This document shows, piece after piece, positions 13,484 through 26,134 of a stretch of DNA of 64,000 nucleotides. Origin of the DNA: Periconia sp. R9002 (Eukaryota; Ascomycota; Dothideomycetes; Pleosporales; Periconiaceae); the NCBI GenBank assembly GCA_023627715.1, contig JAMAHW010000016.1, forward strand, positions 434,001-498,000, read 5' to 3'. Below the pieces are notes generated by a model, which ran no database searches, was not told the origin of the DNA, and saw nothing but the letters and a program-made list of their open reading frames with translations. How positions within the stretch are numbered: position 1 is the stretch's first letter; the number at the start of each line of letters is the position of its first letter. A program made the translations under genes and the position numbers.

Positions 13484-16400
13484 TTAGAACCAGGAAGATT
13501 TCTCTCCGGTCTTAGACGATCGTACCTCTAGCTGTATGTGCCGATGTACGTGTACCAACCAATCAACATAGCTTTGCGCTTCGTTGTTCCTGTCTTCGTA
13601 CAGTAGCCGAGCAAATTCGTACTCTGCACCATCAAGTCCTTGCCGTGCCAGTTGTATGGTCATCGCTTTGGAACCACGAGAAGTCTCTAGGTACTGTAAA
13701 ATGTTGCGTACTTGAGCGTTGAGGTGTGTCTCGAGAACCGGCAAGGTTGAGGAAAATGGATTCAAACTCTTGAGACTCGTTTTGCCCGGACCGAATAGGT
13801 CTTCGAGCAAATTCGGTGATACTTGTGCATGCAACCATAGCAGGACAGTTTGTCCGTTGTCTACAATGTAAGCGCCACCTTCCTCGACTTGAGAAAACGA
13901 TGCCCGAATACTGTCTGGCATACACAAATGACCATTCTCATTTGCAAAACCATCCTTCTCGTCGAGGTCATGAATAGAGATGATTCGCGGGTAGAGGTAA
14001 AGGGACATCTCTAGTGGACCCATAGCTTTGATCATTCGCATATCATGTACCCTCCTATCGGTGGGCTCCTTGCCACCTTTGAAGGCTCTCGATTTAGCCA
14101 GGCCAAGCATATACATGCTGAACTCCTTGAGATTTTCCGGCAGGACTAGTTGGCCTGGAGGGTTGTTGCTTCCTGTAAAATTCTTGCGGTATCCAGCTAA
14201 AATGTCCACAGTCTTTTCAGTCAAGGCGGCTCGGATGTCCTTGAGATTCTTTTCGAGCATACGAGCTGCAGCTTCTTTGGCAATGATGCTTACTACCGCG
14301 TCTTGGTCGATGAATTTCATGGCCTCAGTCACACCTTCACTGACACTGGCCACGATGTTGATACACCTGACTCGACGCTCGCCACTTGCGGTAGTGTAGA
14401 GAAGAGCAGCCTGAAAATGGGCATCAAGCTTAGGGTCAAGTTTACCATCGTACGAAAACATGACACCCACGGCTTTATCGGCGTCAATAACACCGAATTC
14501 AAGGTCTGCTCCGAAAGTGTGATGATAGAAGTTGCCATGATATGCTGCAACTTGGAGGCCGTTCGAGCATCGTACCTTCATCAATGCTTGATAACCAGTA
14601 TTTCGAGTCACCGTGTGCTTGATTTCCTTTGAAAGCTTGAGTGTGTCACGAGGAGAGTGGAAATTGGGGTAGTAATAGACTTCACCGCCAGAAGTGGCAG
14701 AAACATGCCCTACCATGAATCAGTACTCCATAGTTTGAGGATGTTAATGAAAAACTTACCAATCGTGGCAATATCAAGGTAGCCACCATGAGGCGCAGCA
14801 AGGAAGAAGTCGATGCCAATTCCACTCTCTACCATTTTCTGTGCTATCTTTCGGTAACCGGGATGTTCTGTTGTAAACAGCTTTCTTTCGGCATCGGTGT
14901 TTCCCATATTGCCATCGTCGCGCAAAAATAAACGCCCAGGGCCCCAAGTGGGTAAAGAAGCAAGTGATGCCACTATCTTTCCTCCAGTTGCTGATAGTGC
15001 TTGTACAACCGAGCCAAGTGCGGCCAGCAAGCAAGGTTCTGGATTTTTGAACTGTGAGAACATATTTGGAAGCTGCGTAAGAAGCGAAGTGATGATGGCC
15101 TTTGATTCCCCTGGATCCACGAATAAACCTTCGCTCAGCGGAACAAATGGCTCCTCAAGGTCTGGCATCACCAACATTTGAGCCGCATCTAGGTTGGGAT
15201 TCAGATTATAAAAGTGCAGATCTTTGTCAAAGGTGACGATCCCAACCTTTGAGCCTTTGGGAAGCGCGGATGGGGCGTCACTCTCGGCGTTTGTGTCATT
15301 CCCTGAACCATACAAAGCATTAATAATGCCTTCGCAGAACCCATCAAGGAAGCCTCTGTTGACAGCTTCGGCACTGACATCAATCAAGAAAAGCCAATTC
15401 AGGCCCACAGGCTCTTTAGACCAGTATTCTTTGGGAACCATATAGTCCACGGTACCCAGTGTTAACTCTGGGCGCTGCAATCTATCCACTCTGACTCCGG
15501 ACGGGTCTGTGGGAGCAAAATATTCGGGAGGAACATCGTTCGGGAATGTGCACATATTACACACAAACTTGTTTCCACCCGACTTGAATGTCATAAAGGG
15601 GTTGATGTAGGCACGACACCTCCTACAACGCGGCGGACCGGTGTCACCAAAATCTAGGACCGGTATGGGCTGCTCGCCTTCTTGTTGAGGAGCTAAGGGT
15701 TGAAGTATTAGGCCAAGGGGGAGATGTGTAGAGGCAAGCGCTTCGGCAGTTGAGGGGATGCTATTGAGGGTTAATCTTGCAAATTTAGGTGAAGAGTTCC
15801 CTTGATCAAATGCTACTAAGGGTACCAGAGCGGGCGGAGGTAAATGCCGCTCCATAGTTGGATATACGTGCTCAAGATAGTACTTTGCAGGAGCATCTCG
15901 CGACCGAGGAATACTGGGTATCTGCTCCGGATCCACTTTCCCTTGCTGTGTAGAAGTTGGTGCGCCGGGAGCAGGACTCGACATTCGCGCAGCATGCTGA
16001 ATGCTTGTTGCTGGACTTGCTGGACTAAACATGGGTGTAGCTGCCGGGAATTGGTTCATGGCTGGCGTAATCTGGGGCTGCGTCCATTGCGCTCCGCCCA
16101 CTTGCGGGGAGTTTTGACCGAGGAATTGAGTTGGAGTTCCCAAGTTTCCTTGTGGTGTACCACTGAATGCCTGGGAGCTTCCACCTGGGCCTTCGAGGTT
16201 ATGATAGGCATGCCGACCCTTCTTCTTGTTGTGCCTGACGGTCCCCGACTGGTCCGCGCTCGCATTCAGTCCCATGCCACCCATTTGCTGTGCTAAGCCA
16301 TCTACATCTTGCCCCACCTGCTGATACTGTGGTGAAGCTTGAGGCGGGAAATAGCTTTGCTGCTGAGGTAGAGGAGTTCCCTGACCGGGCGAGCCGTATT

Positions 16401-16566
16401 GATTCGAGACAGGGCCATGGCTATAGTTGGGATTGGCTGCCTGCTGATAGCTAGCGTGACTGGAAGCTACTGAAGGGCGAAAATTCTTCGACTGGTCCGT
16501 TTGCGTTGATTCATTGGGGTCCTGGGAACCTTGCCCGAGGGCGTGGTACATTTGAAAATCCGCCAT
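13484..16566 (-). CDS. SFB3: COPII cargo adaptor, Sec24 paralogue of the Sfb3/Lst1 (SEC24C/D) class
   Basis: Cargo-binding subunit of the inner COPII coat, acting with Sec23 and Sar1 at ER exit sites. Exons 16566-14760 and 14709-13484 (50 bp intron) give 1010 aa. The first ~230 residues are a Gln/Pro/Gly/Ser-rich disordered region. The zinc finger is CRRCRAYINPFMTF...FVCNMCTF, followed by NDVPPEYFAPTDPSGVR and the trunk segment PVGLNWLFLIDVSAEAVNRG. The intron splits a Gly codon in DIATIG|HVSATSGGEVYYY. Assignment to the Sfb3 rather than the Sec24 class rests on the DPSGVRVDRLQRPEL...VPKEYW segment. A second Sec24 lies at 48902-51911. Confidence 0.9.
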
Positions 16567-17362
16567 GGCTCTGCCGGTGCCGGTGTTGTAGCGGCGCGGA
16601 GGGGCTCACGGGCGCCGTGGATGCGTAAGGCAAGGTTCGTATGGTCACGCACGCTGGATAATCTGCAAGGGACAGTGAACTATCTTGAAAGACACCATAT
16701 CATGGCAAAGGTGCGGCGAAAACCCAATAAGGTGGGACGGTTTGGGGTTTGAACAGATTCGGTGATCTGGCATTTATGCCCTACGAAGTTGAGCTTTCCG
16801 TTCCAGGCTTGGCCCGTGCCCAGCCCAGCATACAACATTTGATGTTCATACTTATTGCATGCGTCCATCTACATCCAGACATACCTATACACTGATTACC
16901 AATGCAAAATCGAGAGCATGCGTGCGACCTCAGAAGGATGATATTCTGATTCAATAATTCAAACACTCGACTGCTACACTCAGTCGCAAAATGCATGTGT
17001 AGGCTTGAGTACACATATTTGCGCTCTTGGAGTATGAGCGGAGACGTGGATATCATCAAGGCTGAGAGTGCCGAACGGCCTCACGAGCAGATCCTCCTCT
17101 TCTACCAGATATGGCTCTTCGTCCTATGTTGGGATCCCGAACCCTTCCCCACCCCGATGCCCCCCAGTGTGGGTATGTGTCCCCCTGTCACATCGAATGA
17201 ATGTTGTTATTGCGTTGTAGCATTCCCCTATTTTCTTCTCAACAGCCATAATAATTTTCGCAATTGATGATTGGGACTTATCATTGCCTAGTCCGTAAGA
17301 CATAGTCACCAAAGAAATAGATGGATCGTCCGATACTCGACATAGGGCAATTAATGGAGCGA
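16567..17362. other. Intergenic, SFB3 promoter and AP-2 sigma 3' flank
   Basis: No gene seen; several short frames show no family resemblance. The promoter of the Sec24 paralogue must lie directly right of 16566. Confidence 0.5.
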
Positions 17363-18091
17363 TTACTCAAGTTTGTCTAAATGAGCCAGTCTCGTGAGTA
17401 CTACTGTCTTGCTTGTTTCTTCAATTTCCCCCGCAAGGAATACTTCGTCTAGTATAGCATAGACCTGTGGAGCGGGTTAGCCTATGTGCTCCGCAGCATC
17501 CGAATTTGTACCAATTATGTATCTGTTTGCTCGTCCAAACTTCACTTTCGGTGTCATGCACCTACCTTGTAGAAATTAAACACTAGGTCCAACTCGCATA
17601 CGTTGCCAAAGAAGGCATCCAAAACCTCCACAAAGAAATGTATAGCTTCCAAGTAGGCCAGTTCATTATCGTTTGTATCAACACAAGCGCAGAAGAATAG
17701 ACCTGCGTAGCGGCGGTAGACAATCTTTGACATGTTACGGAACTCGACGAAGTTGGATTGATGCTTTTGATCGCGTGGGGCAATCAGGCGATGAACCTGT
17801 AGGTATAATAGGTGAGCGAAGGGAGAGGGGTCGGAGGTAGTCTGTGGGCACCGCGTACCTCGCCTTTCAGCTTGACTTTTTCCTCATCCTGTAACACAGT
17901 TACTATGCGTCATGATATACTCCAAAGTACACAGAGAAAGTTTTACTTACACTGTATGGCGCATACCATTTGGCCAATCTGGTCTTTCCTCTGCACGCAT
18001 TGGGTCAACGCCGACCGAAGCAGGTAACTCCAATAGTTCTTTGGAGCACGACTTACTGCCGGTTCTGGATCAAAATAAAAGAGAGCACCAT
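17363..18091 (-). CDS. APS2: AP-2 adaptor complex small (sigma) subunit
   Basis: Small subunit of the clathrin adaptor AP-2, acting in endocytosis at the plasma membrane and binding dileucine signals. The gene is cut into five small exons: 18091-18057, 17990-17951, 17888-17859, 17796-17566 and 17464-17363. They encode 145 aa, close to the family norm of about 142. The spliced product starts [20 protein letters not shown], continues [20 protein letters not shown], and contains [40 protein letters not shown] and [20 protein letters not shown], ending [10 protein letters not shown]. The C-terminal HLDKLE and the [12 protein letters not shown] segment favour AP-2 over AP-1 sigma. All junctions are GT-AG with introns of 62-101 bp. 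No single long frame covers the gene. Confidence 0.94.
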
Positions 18092-18362
18092 TGTGGAGAT
18101 GCTTACAAGGTGCAAGAAGTGCAGCACTTGTGCCTTGGCCAGGTTGTAAATAGTACTGTATGTACGTACCTGGGTCGTGTACCGGGGACGATTGTTGATC
18201 TTGGCGGCGGAACCCCACACTTAAGCTTTCTTATCTTAGTCTAATTACTTATCTGCCATTAGTCTAGTACGAACACCCTGGCGCCTGGCCGGCTCTGTCA
18301 CGAGGTTGGTCTTGTTTTAGACACGTAAATGATGGTTATCACAACCTGGAATGTTGATGAAT

Positions 18363-20512
18363 TCAGCTTAAAAGTACGCGGATCTCTCCGCTGGTGCGTG
18401 GAAATAAATCCCGAAGTGTGGGGTTCTGCTCGTCCATGGCGTCGTCGACATCCCCATGATTATACAAAAGATCGTCTGCAGCGAGTATCTTGCTCTCCAC
18501 AAACTCAAAATTCTCGCAAAACCTTGCTGCTGCCTCATCGGTTATATCTTGTATCAAACTCCTACTCCGTAGATTCTTCAAATTCTCTGCAGCATCAATG
18601 AGTGCCGACGGAAGAAACTCGTCCAAATGCTGGCTGACTCCAACGAGCGCCTCAGGTTTGAATATCTCTAGGCTTGGAATCGTTTTGAGACTATCTGGGG
18701 CATCAGAAATCCCGGAAAGAGCGTCGATTAAAGAATGTAGACCAGATGTCTGGGTCAAGTATTTAGTCTGATACTCGATCAACTTTGCTTTATATTCGCC
18801 CATAGTGTCATCCATCTCCCCGAGGCGATCACTTGTAAACGAATATAACGAGAGAACTGTTTTCACAGCTAACAGACAGTTTATAGCAAAGATGGCACTG
18901 TCGGGCTCCTCCAAGCCTTTCCCGAGGTTCTCGCAGCCATTGAGGAATGGATCTAAAGTCTCGGCCAAAACAGGTTGAAAGCTATCGCCGCTACTGTCTA
19001 CGGCAGCGACAGACGTATCGTAGCTTTTAGCCAAAACCTTGAGCATTTGCAGTGCTTCTTCCAAGAAATCCGGCGGTGAAAGATCGGCTGGCGCCACAGA
19101 TAAATCACTCTGAACCGTGGCCACATGATCTCGCATGTTTGCGCGGAATTGTCTCATAGCCGAACCCTCAAGGTTGTTGAAAAGTTCAAGCACTTCGGAA
19201 TCAGCTCCCAACAGTTTGACGAATGTGGATTTGTAGAAGCTGACAAGGTTGGCAATTTTATATGCTAATGTCGCGTCATCGTGACTTTGTATCACTTGCT
19301 CGGTTCGTTGTCGGAGTAATCGGACAACACCAGTGAGATCTCTACTGACAAGCTGGTCCAGGGCCTTTCGACCATCAAAGATCTCCTCGTCACTTTCAGT
19401 ACGTAGCCAGGGCTCACTTTCTAGCCCTGCCCGGATAGAGCGTTTAATTTCATCGCCGTCCGAGATGAAGAGTACCTCTAACGCTTCTCGTTCTGATACA
19501 GTTGTCGAATGGGCCCATGCAAGCATATCCCCCACATAACGAAGAGGATCATGAGCCTGAAATTCTATGGGCTTCGCATTCCGCTGTTGTGCATCTGACG
19601 CAGAGCCAGTCAAGGCCGCGTAGAATGATTTTGACAAGATATTCTCTCTGGCCTCGGCAAAGAAATCCAAGCAGCTTTGGAACAATGCGGGCCGCTCTGC
19701 AAGGACACGCAACGATCGCCTCACTGAAGCGTTGATCTGAGGATTTTCGAGGTCCAAGGTCTTGAACTCGCGCTGTATCCAACGATATAGTTTTTGGTAG
19801 GCGGCGTTGATCTGTTTGGAACTCTGTTCTAGCACCTCTAGGCCAAGGCGTTGATCTTCTGTTCCAAGAAGTACCTGGCAGTCATGATGGATCTTCTTGA
19901 CTCTGGTGAGTGCCTGGAAGAAGTCTTCGTTCACGGGTTCGGCAGTTGATGTCAGAACAGTGGCATCTGTGTCAGAGATGAAGAAGTGGGATGTAAAGGC
20001 AGCAAGGATATGTTGCTTGGCTTCGATCTGACTTCTTTGGCCAATCAAGCTGGTCGCTTCTTCTAGCACGGGACCTGTGTCATGGTTGGCCTCAGCAATA
20101 TGTGTGCGCATTTCATCACAAAATGTGTTTAGGTTGCTGATGGCACTGCCTATACGCCTCAATTGCTGTGATTTCTTAGCTCAAATGTGTGATGGGTGGT
20201 GCTCTACCAACCCACCTGGGCGACCTGGCCAAAATCCTTAACAATGTCTCCGTTACATTGAACAACTTCCCTCTGGATATCCAGGCGTAGCTGACGCCTT
20301 GTTTCGGCGGTATTTTGTATTTGGCGAGCATCCAGCGTCTCCAAAGCATCGCGTATCTCCAGATCAGCGTACGATGCAGAGAGCACACTGGTGATGCGAG
20401 CGGAAAGGGCGTTAGCACTACGAGACTGGAGCCCCACGGCAGGAGAAGCTGGCGAAGAGGCATCTCGCACAGGCAGCGCAGATCGCTCCGAGAAGTAGTT
20501 CGAGGTGGCCAT
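18363..20512 (-). CDS. COG6: Conserved oligomeric Golgi complex subunit 6
   Basis: Lobe B subunit of the COG tethering complex for retrograde intra-Golgi transport; COG subunits are also known to be needed for autophagy in yeast. Exons 20512-20216 and 20165-18363 encode 699 aa. Family segments include [20 protein letters not shown], the intron-spanning [38 protein letters not shown] and [14 protein letters not shown]. The protein is largely helical with no membrane segment. The start lies 375 bp from the divergent ATG9 start. Confidence 0.9.
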
Positions 20513-20887
20513 AACGGTTTGGTGATATACAATTACAGGTGTTCTTCATGCTATTCATACTGAGGAAGATGTAGAGGTACATGGTCAAGCGATAGACGCT
20601 AGTCCCTCCGTGGCTAGTTCAAGACTGTCTAGCCATGGGAGTGACGCAGCGCCATGTGACGCTCGCTTTCACCCCAAAGTGTTCTCCCCGTCCCAGGTGG
20701 CCCATGTTCCTGTCACGCCCACGCTCCAGCAAGGCCACCGTCTAACACTACTGTACGCAGCGTGTCTCATGGCGTATTCCACGCCGCTGAGGGCCACCGC
20801 TCCACTCCACTCCACTCCACACTTACCCACTTGCACAGTGCAGCTACAATCCACCTCGCTCCGCGTTTCATGGCTTGACCTTCCACC
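20513..20887. promoter_or_regulatory. Shared divergent promoter, COG6 / ATG9
   Basis: A 375 bp gap between two divergent start codons must hold both promoters. It contains a short CCACT tandem microsatellite (about 20810-20821). No specific transcription-factor site stands out by eye. Confidence 0.6.
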
Positions 20888-23668
20888 ATGGCATCCAACC
20901 TACTGTCTAGGCTTCTTCCCGCCGCCTCCGACGAACGATACGAAGCCCGTCCTTTGAACTCTCAACGCCGTCGTAGTTTCGCTTCGAATGATGAGCACGG
21001 CGGCATGGACATTGACGAAGAGAACTTGGGAGCCCGCTTCGAAGCTCAAGACCTTGATCACTTACTGGCAGAAGCCTCATCTAGCCAGATGACGTCCGAA
21101 AGCACTGCCTTTCTCCCCGATAATAGAGAACGGCTCCCTCCCGGCATCAACACGGCCAACAGAGCTATGGCATGGAGACAGCCTTTGCCTGCTCATACTG
21201 CTACTCCGCTTGATGACGACGACGATGTTCCGCAGTCGTTACTCCTCGAAGGTGGCATAGAGCCGTCACGTGTTCATACGCAAAAGAATCACCGGATGGA
21301 TGGGCTGCCACCCCCGGTTCCTGGTCCAGCAACCCGGCAGACGCGAGCACAGTGGGAAACTACCAGGCAACAGCAACGGCTTCATGCTGACGAGAATGCT
21401 ACCCATTCCGCACAAACTTGGGTCCGCGCTGCTCGCCCTGGCCAATTCATAGCAGATCCAAGGGAAAAGGCGCTCTGGCTCTGGGTAAACCAAACCGATC
21501 TTGATACTTTCCTGCACGACGCCTACCAGTACTACACCGGGTGCGGCATATGGTCTATAATTCTTCGCACTTTCCTATTGCTTCTTCAGACCGGCTTTGT
21601 GGTAGGCTTTCTGACCTTCCTCGGGTGGTGTATCGATTACTCCAAGCTCCCTGGCAGCCACAAGATGGATGATGTGCTCGTCGACAAATGTTTACACAAG
21701 TATGTGCCCTAACGACAACCCCTCTTGGTCGTGTCCCTTACAGACTAATGTGCTGCAGGATGCATGGAATCTGGGTTTTCATCCTCTGGCTGTTCTCCAT
21801 TTATTGGCTATACTCCCTCTATCGCATCGCAACGGCGGTCCCACGGCTTCGGGCCATGCACGACTTTTATCACTATCTCCTTGATATCCCCGACGCTGAT
21901 ATTCAAACAGTACAGTGGCAACATGTTGTGAGTAAGATCATGGCCCTGCGTGATCAAAATCTGGCAACAGCATCCAACCTGTCTCCGGAAGTTCGAAAGC
22001 TATTAGATTCAAAGAGTCGACAGCGCCTGGATGCAATAGATATAGCGAATCGGTTAATGCGCCGCGAAAATTACTTAATTGCCCTTTTTAACAAGGAGAT
22101 TCTCGATGTCAGTATCCCAATCCCATTCTTGGGCAACAGATCCTTCTTCTCGGAAACGACCAAGTGGCACGTGGAACTCGCCATCATGGACTTTGTGTTC
22201 AGCGGACCAAATGGTCAGTTTAATCAAGATTTCTTAAGGGAGCGCAATAGACGCGACCTGGTCAAGAAGCTAAGGAGTCGAATCCTGGAAGTGGGAATCA
22301 TGAGTGTTGTCTGCGCACCATTCAGTGTATGCTACGTTCTAGCATCATATTTATTCAAGTATTTTACTGTAAGTGCTACAATGGCCTCGAAATTGCTATG
22401 TCTGATGGTTTTAGGAATACACCAAAGACCCGTCCCAATTGGGCACACGCGATTTCACCACCTACGCGCAGTGGAAATTTCGTGAATTCAATGAGCTTCC
22501 ACACTTGTTTCTACGCCGGAAAAACATGGCCATCCCTTTCGCCAATCACTACCTCGCCCAGTTCCCCAAGGATAAATTAGAGCAAGTGGCAGCATTTGTA
22601 GCTTTCATAACAGGGGCTTTTGCTTCCGTCTTGGCTCTTTTCACCCTTTTCGATCCTGATTTGTTCCTCGATTTCGAAATCACCTCCGGTAGAACGGCAC
22701 TCTTTTATTTGGGTGTCCTGACAGTAGGCTATCAGTTAGCCAGAAGGAGTAGTCCACAAGACGACCAGGTTGCTGATCCAGCATATCATATGAGCCATGT
22801 TATTTTCCATACACGGTATTCCCCAAGTTCCTGGCAGGACCGTTTACATACCGACGAAGTACGGGCCGAATTTTCAAGACTTTATCAGCCGAAAATCATC
22901 ATCTTCTTTGAAGAAATATTGAGTATGGTCATCACACCTTTTCTTCTCATTTTTCGCTTGCCCGATTGCAGCGAACGAATCGTGGATTTTTTCCGCGAAT
23001 TTTCCATCGTGGTAGATGGTTTGGGCGTTGTCTGCTCATATTCAATGTTCCCTACGAAGAAAGGAGGGGAGAACATACCTGCCAACAGGACTGGGGGTCT
23101 TCGAGAGGATGCTGAACTGCGAGAGGATTATTTCATGGCCAAAGACAACAAAATGCTTGCTTCATATTATGGATTCCTGGATGCGTATAGTGGCCAAACA
23201 CGAAGTAATGGCCGCCCCCAGGGTAAAGGTAATTTCCATCCTCCACCACAGTTCCCCACCACGTTCGGTCAAGGTTCGCAAGTTGTGCATTCTGGGGAGA
23301 CGGTGTCACATGGAATCAGCAGAGCGCCGGTGGGTAGACAGCCGACGAATCGCCGCACAGCGCGCCCTGGACCCAGCTCCGGCCCTTACGATCAACTTCA
23401 CTCTACTGTATTGGACCCGCATCATCAGCCGCCAGCGCCTGTACTCAGAGGATCGCCTCGCCAAGTGCCACATGGGAAACACCAACCGGGGCAGTCCCGC
23501 ATTGAAGAGGAAAGCACGATTGGAGAGTCGTGGCGGACCAGCAGGCTTGCACAAGATGACGATGATGAGGATGAAATGCCAGACAACAATCGTGGTGGAG
23601 TGCTACAGCTGGTACAGCAATTTTCGAAGGCTCAAGTCAAGGGCCAGGGAGCTGGTGTTGGTGTATAG
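20888..23668 (+). CDS. ATG9: Autophagy-related transmembrane lipid scramblase Atg9
   Basis: Multispanning protein of Golgi-derived vesicles that seeds the phagophore and scrambles lipids during autophagosome growth. Exons 20888-21699, 21759-22368 and 22415-23668 encode 891 aa. A ~190-residue acidic, Ser-rich N-terminal tail precedes the conserved core KALWLWVNQTDLDTFLHDAY. Membrane segments lie in IILRTFLLLLQTGFVVGFLTF, WVFILWLFSIYWLYSLYRIA, and two around AAFVAFITGAFASVLALFTL and ALFYLGVLTVGYQLA. Core landmarks include RRENYLIALFNKEILDV, YAQWKFREFNELPHLFLRR and ELREDYFMAKDNKMLASYYG. The Pro/Arg-rich C-terminal tail is disordered. Both introns (59 and 46 bp) are GT-AG and restore the frame across the membrane core. 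Confidence 0.96.
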
Positions 23669-23959
23669 ATGTACACTTGATTAGAACTTTAGCATGAGCA
23701 TGGCGTTTTAGAGATACTAGATCCGGATTATCCATATTAGTTTGATTTCATTCAGCATGTATGCTTGATGTAGCCTTTCTGAATAATTAGGCGGTCGACG
23801 TTTATCTAATTTACATACAAAGTTGGTTATCTTGAATGACATTTCAAATCCAGGCTCAATCCTTTCTTTACGCCATATTTCAAAAGTACCCTTAACGCAC
23901 TCTAACACGGAATACATACACGCACGTCTTCCATACTTGAGGGAATCGCTCACACTACA

Positions 23960-25802
23960 TCAATATCCAGACTGCTCTCTCCTTGTGTTACCATTTTGAT
24001 CGCCATCACCGCCGTCATTACTTTCTTGGTTCTTCTTTGCATCTCCAGCTGCAGCTTGAATGCCCGCCTCGTCGCCTCGCAACTTCTCAAAATAGGCCTT
24101 GATGTCGTCCGCGCCAACCATCTGGCCGCTCTCTGCAAATGGTTTCAGAAAACCTTTCAACCCCTCCTTCAACGAATTGTACGCCATGGCACCCTGTATG
24201 GCACGAACGCGATCCATGTTATTGAAAGCTGCTTCGCCGCGGTCTAGAAGAGAACCAGTTCCGATAGACCCATCGGCATTATCACCATCTTCAGATATTG
24301 GAGGTTCGTATATGTCTTCTTCTTCGAGGAGTTGGGGGTATGGCTTTAGAAGCGGGAAACAGGCGGGACAGTGGCATAGGTGAGTGCGAAAATCAGCAGT
24401 CATGAAGAGGGAAAATGGAGTTGTTGCTGCTTCAGCTGGGAGGGGTTTCAGGGTCGAAAGTTTGCAGACCGAGCCAGCGGCGGATGAAGCCGGGAGGAGT
24501 TCTTTATCTGCATCATATGGGATGGTGGACGCCGATCCTTCGACGATAGAGGAAATCGTTGTGGCTGGGTCTTCAGACTTTTGTCGTTTTGGAGGCGCCA
24601 TACGCTCAGGAGGAGTGGACTCATCTTCTTCACTGGCCTTACGTTTCTTGCGATCGGTCATTTCGCTTTGATTCGCAAAGGAACCAGTTCCTCTCTTGTC
24701 CGATACATTGAGAGAGGCATCGAGATATACCGGAGGAAGAAAACCGGGGTTTCCGGCATACTTCTTGATCCAGGGGTTTGCTGCAACACATTTGTGGCAT
24801 AGGAAGTACTCGAAATCGTCCTCTGCTGGAAATCCAGATGGAAGTGGCAGGTCCTCATCTTCGATATCTTCCGCGACATTAAGACCATTCCCATCGGCAC
24901 CGTTGCTATCAGCTGCTTGTGCAGCTATGGCTGTGATCATTGACGGCCGTCGTTCTTCTGTTGTTCCGTTGGCCTCTTCCTCCATTCTCGAAAAACTGAC
25001 TTCCCGCATGATACCATTAGCTTTGGCCGTTTTATCGTTTTTGTCCGCTTCAACCTTCGGCTTATCGATGCTCTTTTGGTATTCTTCCCTGGTAAGCCCT
25101 ACGAGACATTCAGGGTGCCACCAATCCTCTCCACAGCCCCCAGCCTCTACGGTGCCTAATCCTAGACACTGGAACATTATGCCTTTCTCCTTATGGGGGT
25201 CGTACTTCTCACCACAGCCACAGAATTGATTCCTGAAGTTGTGGTTGTACTTGTTAGATTTTGCTGGCTCTTCTCCGCTAACTTCTCCTTTCTGACCGGT
25301 TGCTGGATTGACACGTAAATTGCAAGGCGTAGTGGGAGGCAGCCGTGTCGTTCCACAATCACATACAAAGTTGCGTTTGTTGAAAAGCTCTACGAGACTG
25401 TGCTCGCCATGGCACGAGATGGAACAGGCATAGCACACGGCGGCAGGGACGTAGGGGTCGGCCGAGTCCACTGGGGGTGGATTACAGTCTAAACACGAAT
25501 ACAGGCCTTGACGAAGTGGCCCCAGATCGCGTGTACATGTGTCGAATTGCTGTATGCCGTTAGGGACGTAGCTTTGGAATTAGATTAGGGGATACGGACA
25601 TACGGCAGAGCCTCGCGAGCTTCAGCTTCGAGACTAAGTTGTTCCTTGATGAAGCTATCACGCAGATTAGCCTGTGGTTGACGTGAATCAAACAGATTGG
25701 CTGGACTGACTCTGCGGCAGTCTGCGACGCCTCCGATGTCTGTGAGAGTGAGTTGGAACGCGGTTTTTGGGATGCGAGATTGGATGTTTGCGATTCGCTC
25801 AT
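23960..25802 (-). CDS. UBR7/Mlo2-like E3 ubiquitin ligase with UBR box and PHD finger
   Basis: Predicted ubiquitin ligase or chromatin-linked reader. Exons 25802-25711, 25654-25600 and 25549-23960 give 578 aa. A UBR-type zinc box is seen in QFDTCTRDLGPLRQ, GLYSCLDCNPPP, AVCYACSISCHGEHSLVELF and RNFVCDCGTTR. An atypical PHD finger follows (FCGCGEKYDPHKEKGIMFQC...GEDWWHPECLVGL...FLCHKCV). A Lys-rich NLS-like KKRKASEEDES lies further on, then a final Cys pair (HLCHCPACFPLLKPY). Intron 1 was placed as GTCAGT...GATAG with a CTAAT branch point; a 35 bp alternative was too short. Intron 2 has a GTCCGT donor and joins REALPY to QFDTCT. It is divergent from MCM2. Resemblance to S. pombe Mlo2 and human UBR7 is from memory of their domain order. 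Confidence 0.85.
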
Positions 25803-26134
25803 TGCGACAGGAAAGACGGGGGAGACAGAGGAGCAGACAACTGGAACAAGTGAGTGGTAGAACGTGTCGCAGGTCGATGGTATCGTTGTGTGGATGCAGC
25901 GGAGTGTAGGTGTGTTCTTACCTGACTAGGAACTGTAAGTGGAACGCGGTACAGATGCGGGGGCCAAGCCTCGACGCGTCCAAACAAACGCGCTCACTTA
26001 CGGTCGATCCTTTTCACACTCCTACTTTACGATATACTCCACCCCACCCCACTTATTGAGACCAACCAACAACGCTGTGTTCTCCCTTTCCCATTGCTAT
26101 TTGTGCACAGTCTACTATTATAGCTCAAGGCAAC
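25803..26134. promoter_or_regulatory. Shared divergent promoter, UBR7-like gene / MCM2
   Basis: A 332 bp gap between two start codons. It contains the ACGCGT element listed separately and a CACCCCACCCCAC run (about 26041-26053) close to MCM2. Confidence 0.6.
25974..25979. promoter_or_regulatory. MCB-like ACGCGT element upstream of MCM2
   Basis: The sequence TCGACGCGTC contains a perfect, palindromic ACGCGT, 156 bp upstream of the MCM2 start. In yeasts this is the binding site of the MBF (Mbp1-Swi6) factor that drives G1/S genes including MCM genes. Only one full copy is present; an ACGCG-like AACGCGC follows near 25988. Confidence 0.55.

Noticed and set aside
25675..25709. 35 bp alternative for intron 1 of the UBR7-like gene
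   Set aside because: Too short for a fungal intron; the 56 bp GTCAGT...GATAG intron with a CTAAT branch point gives a better protein.
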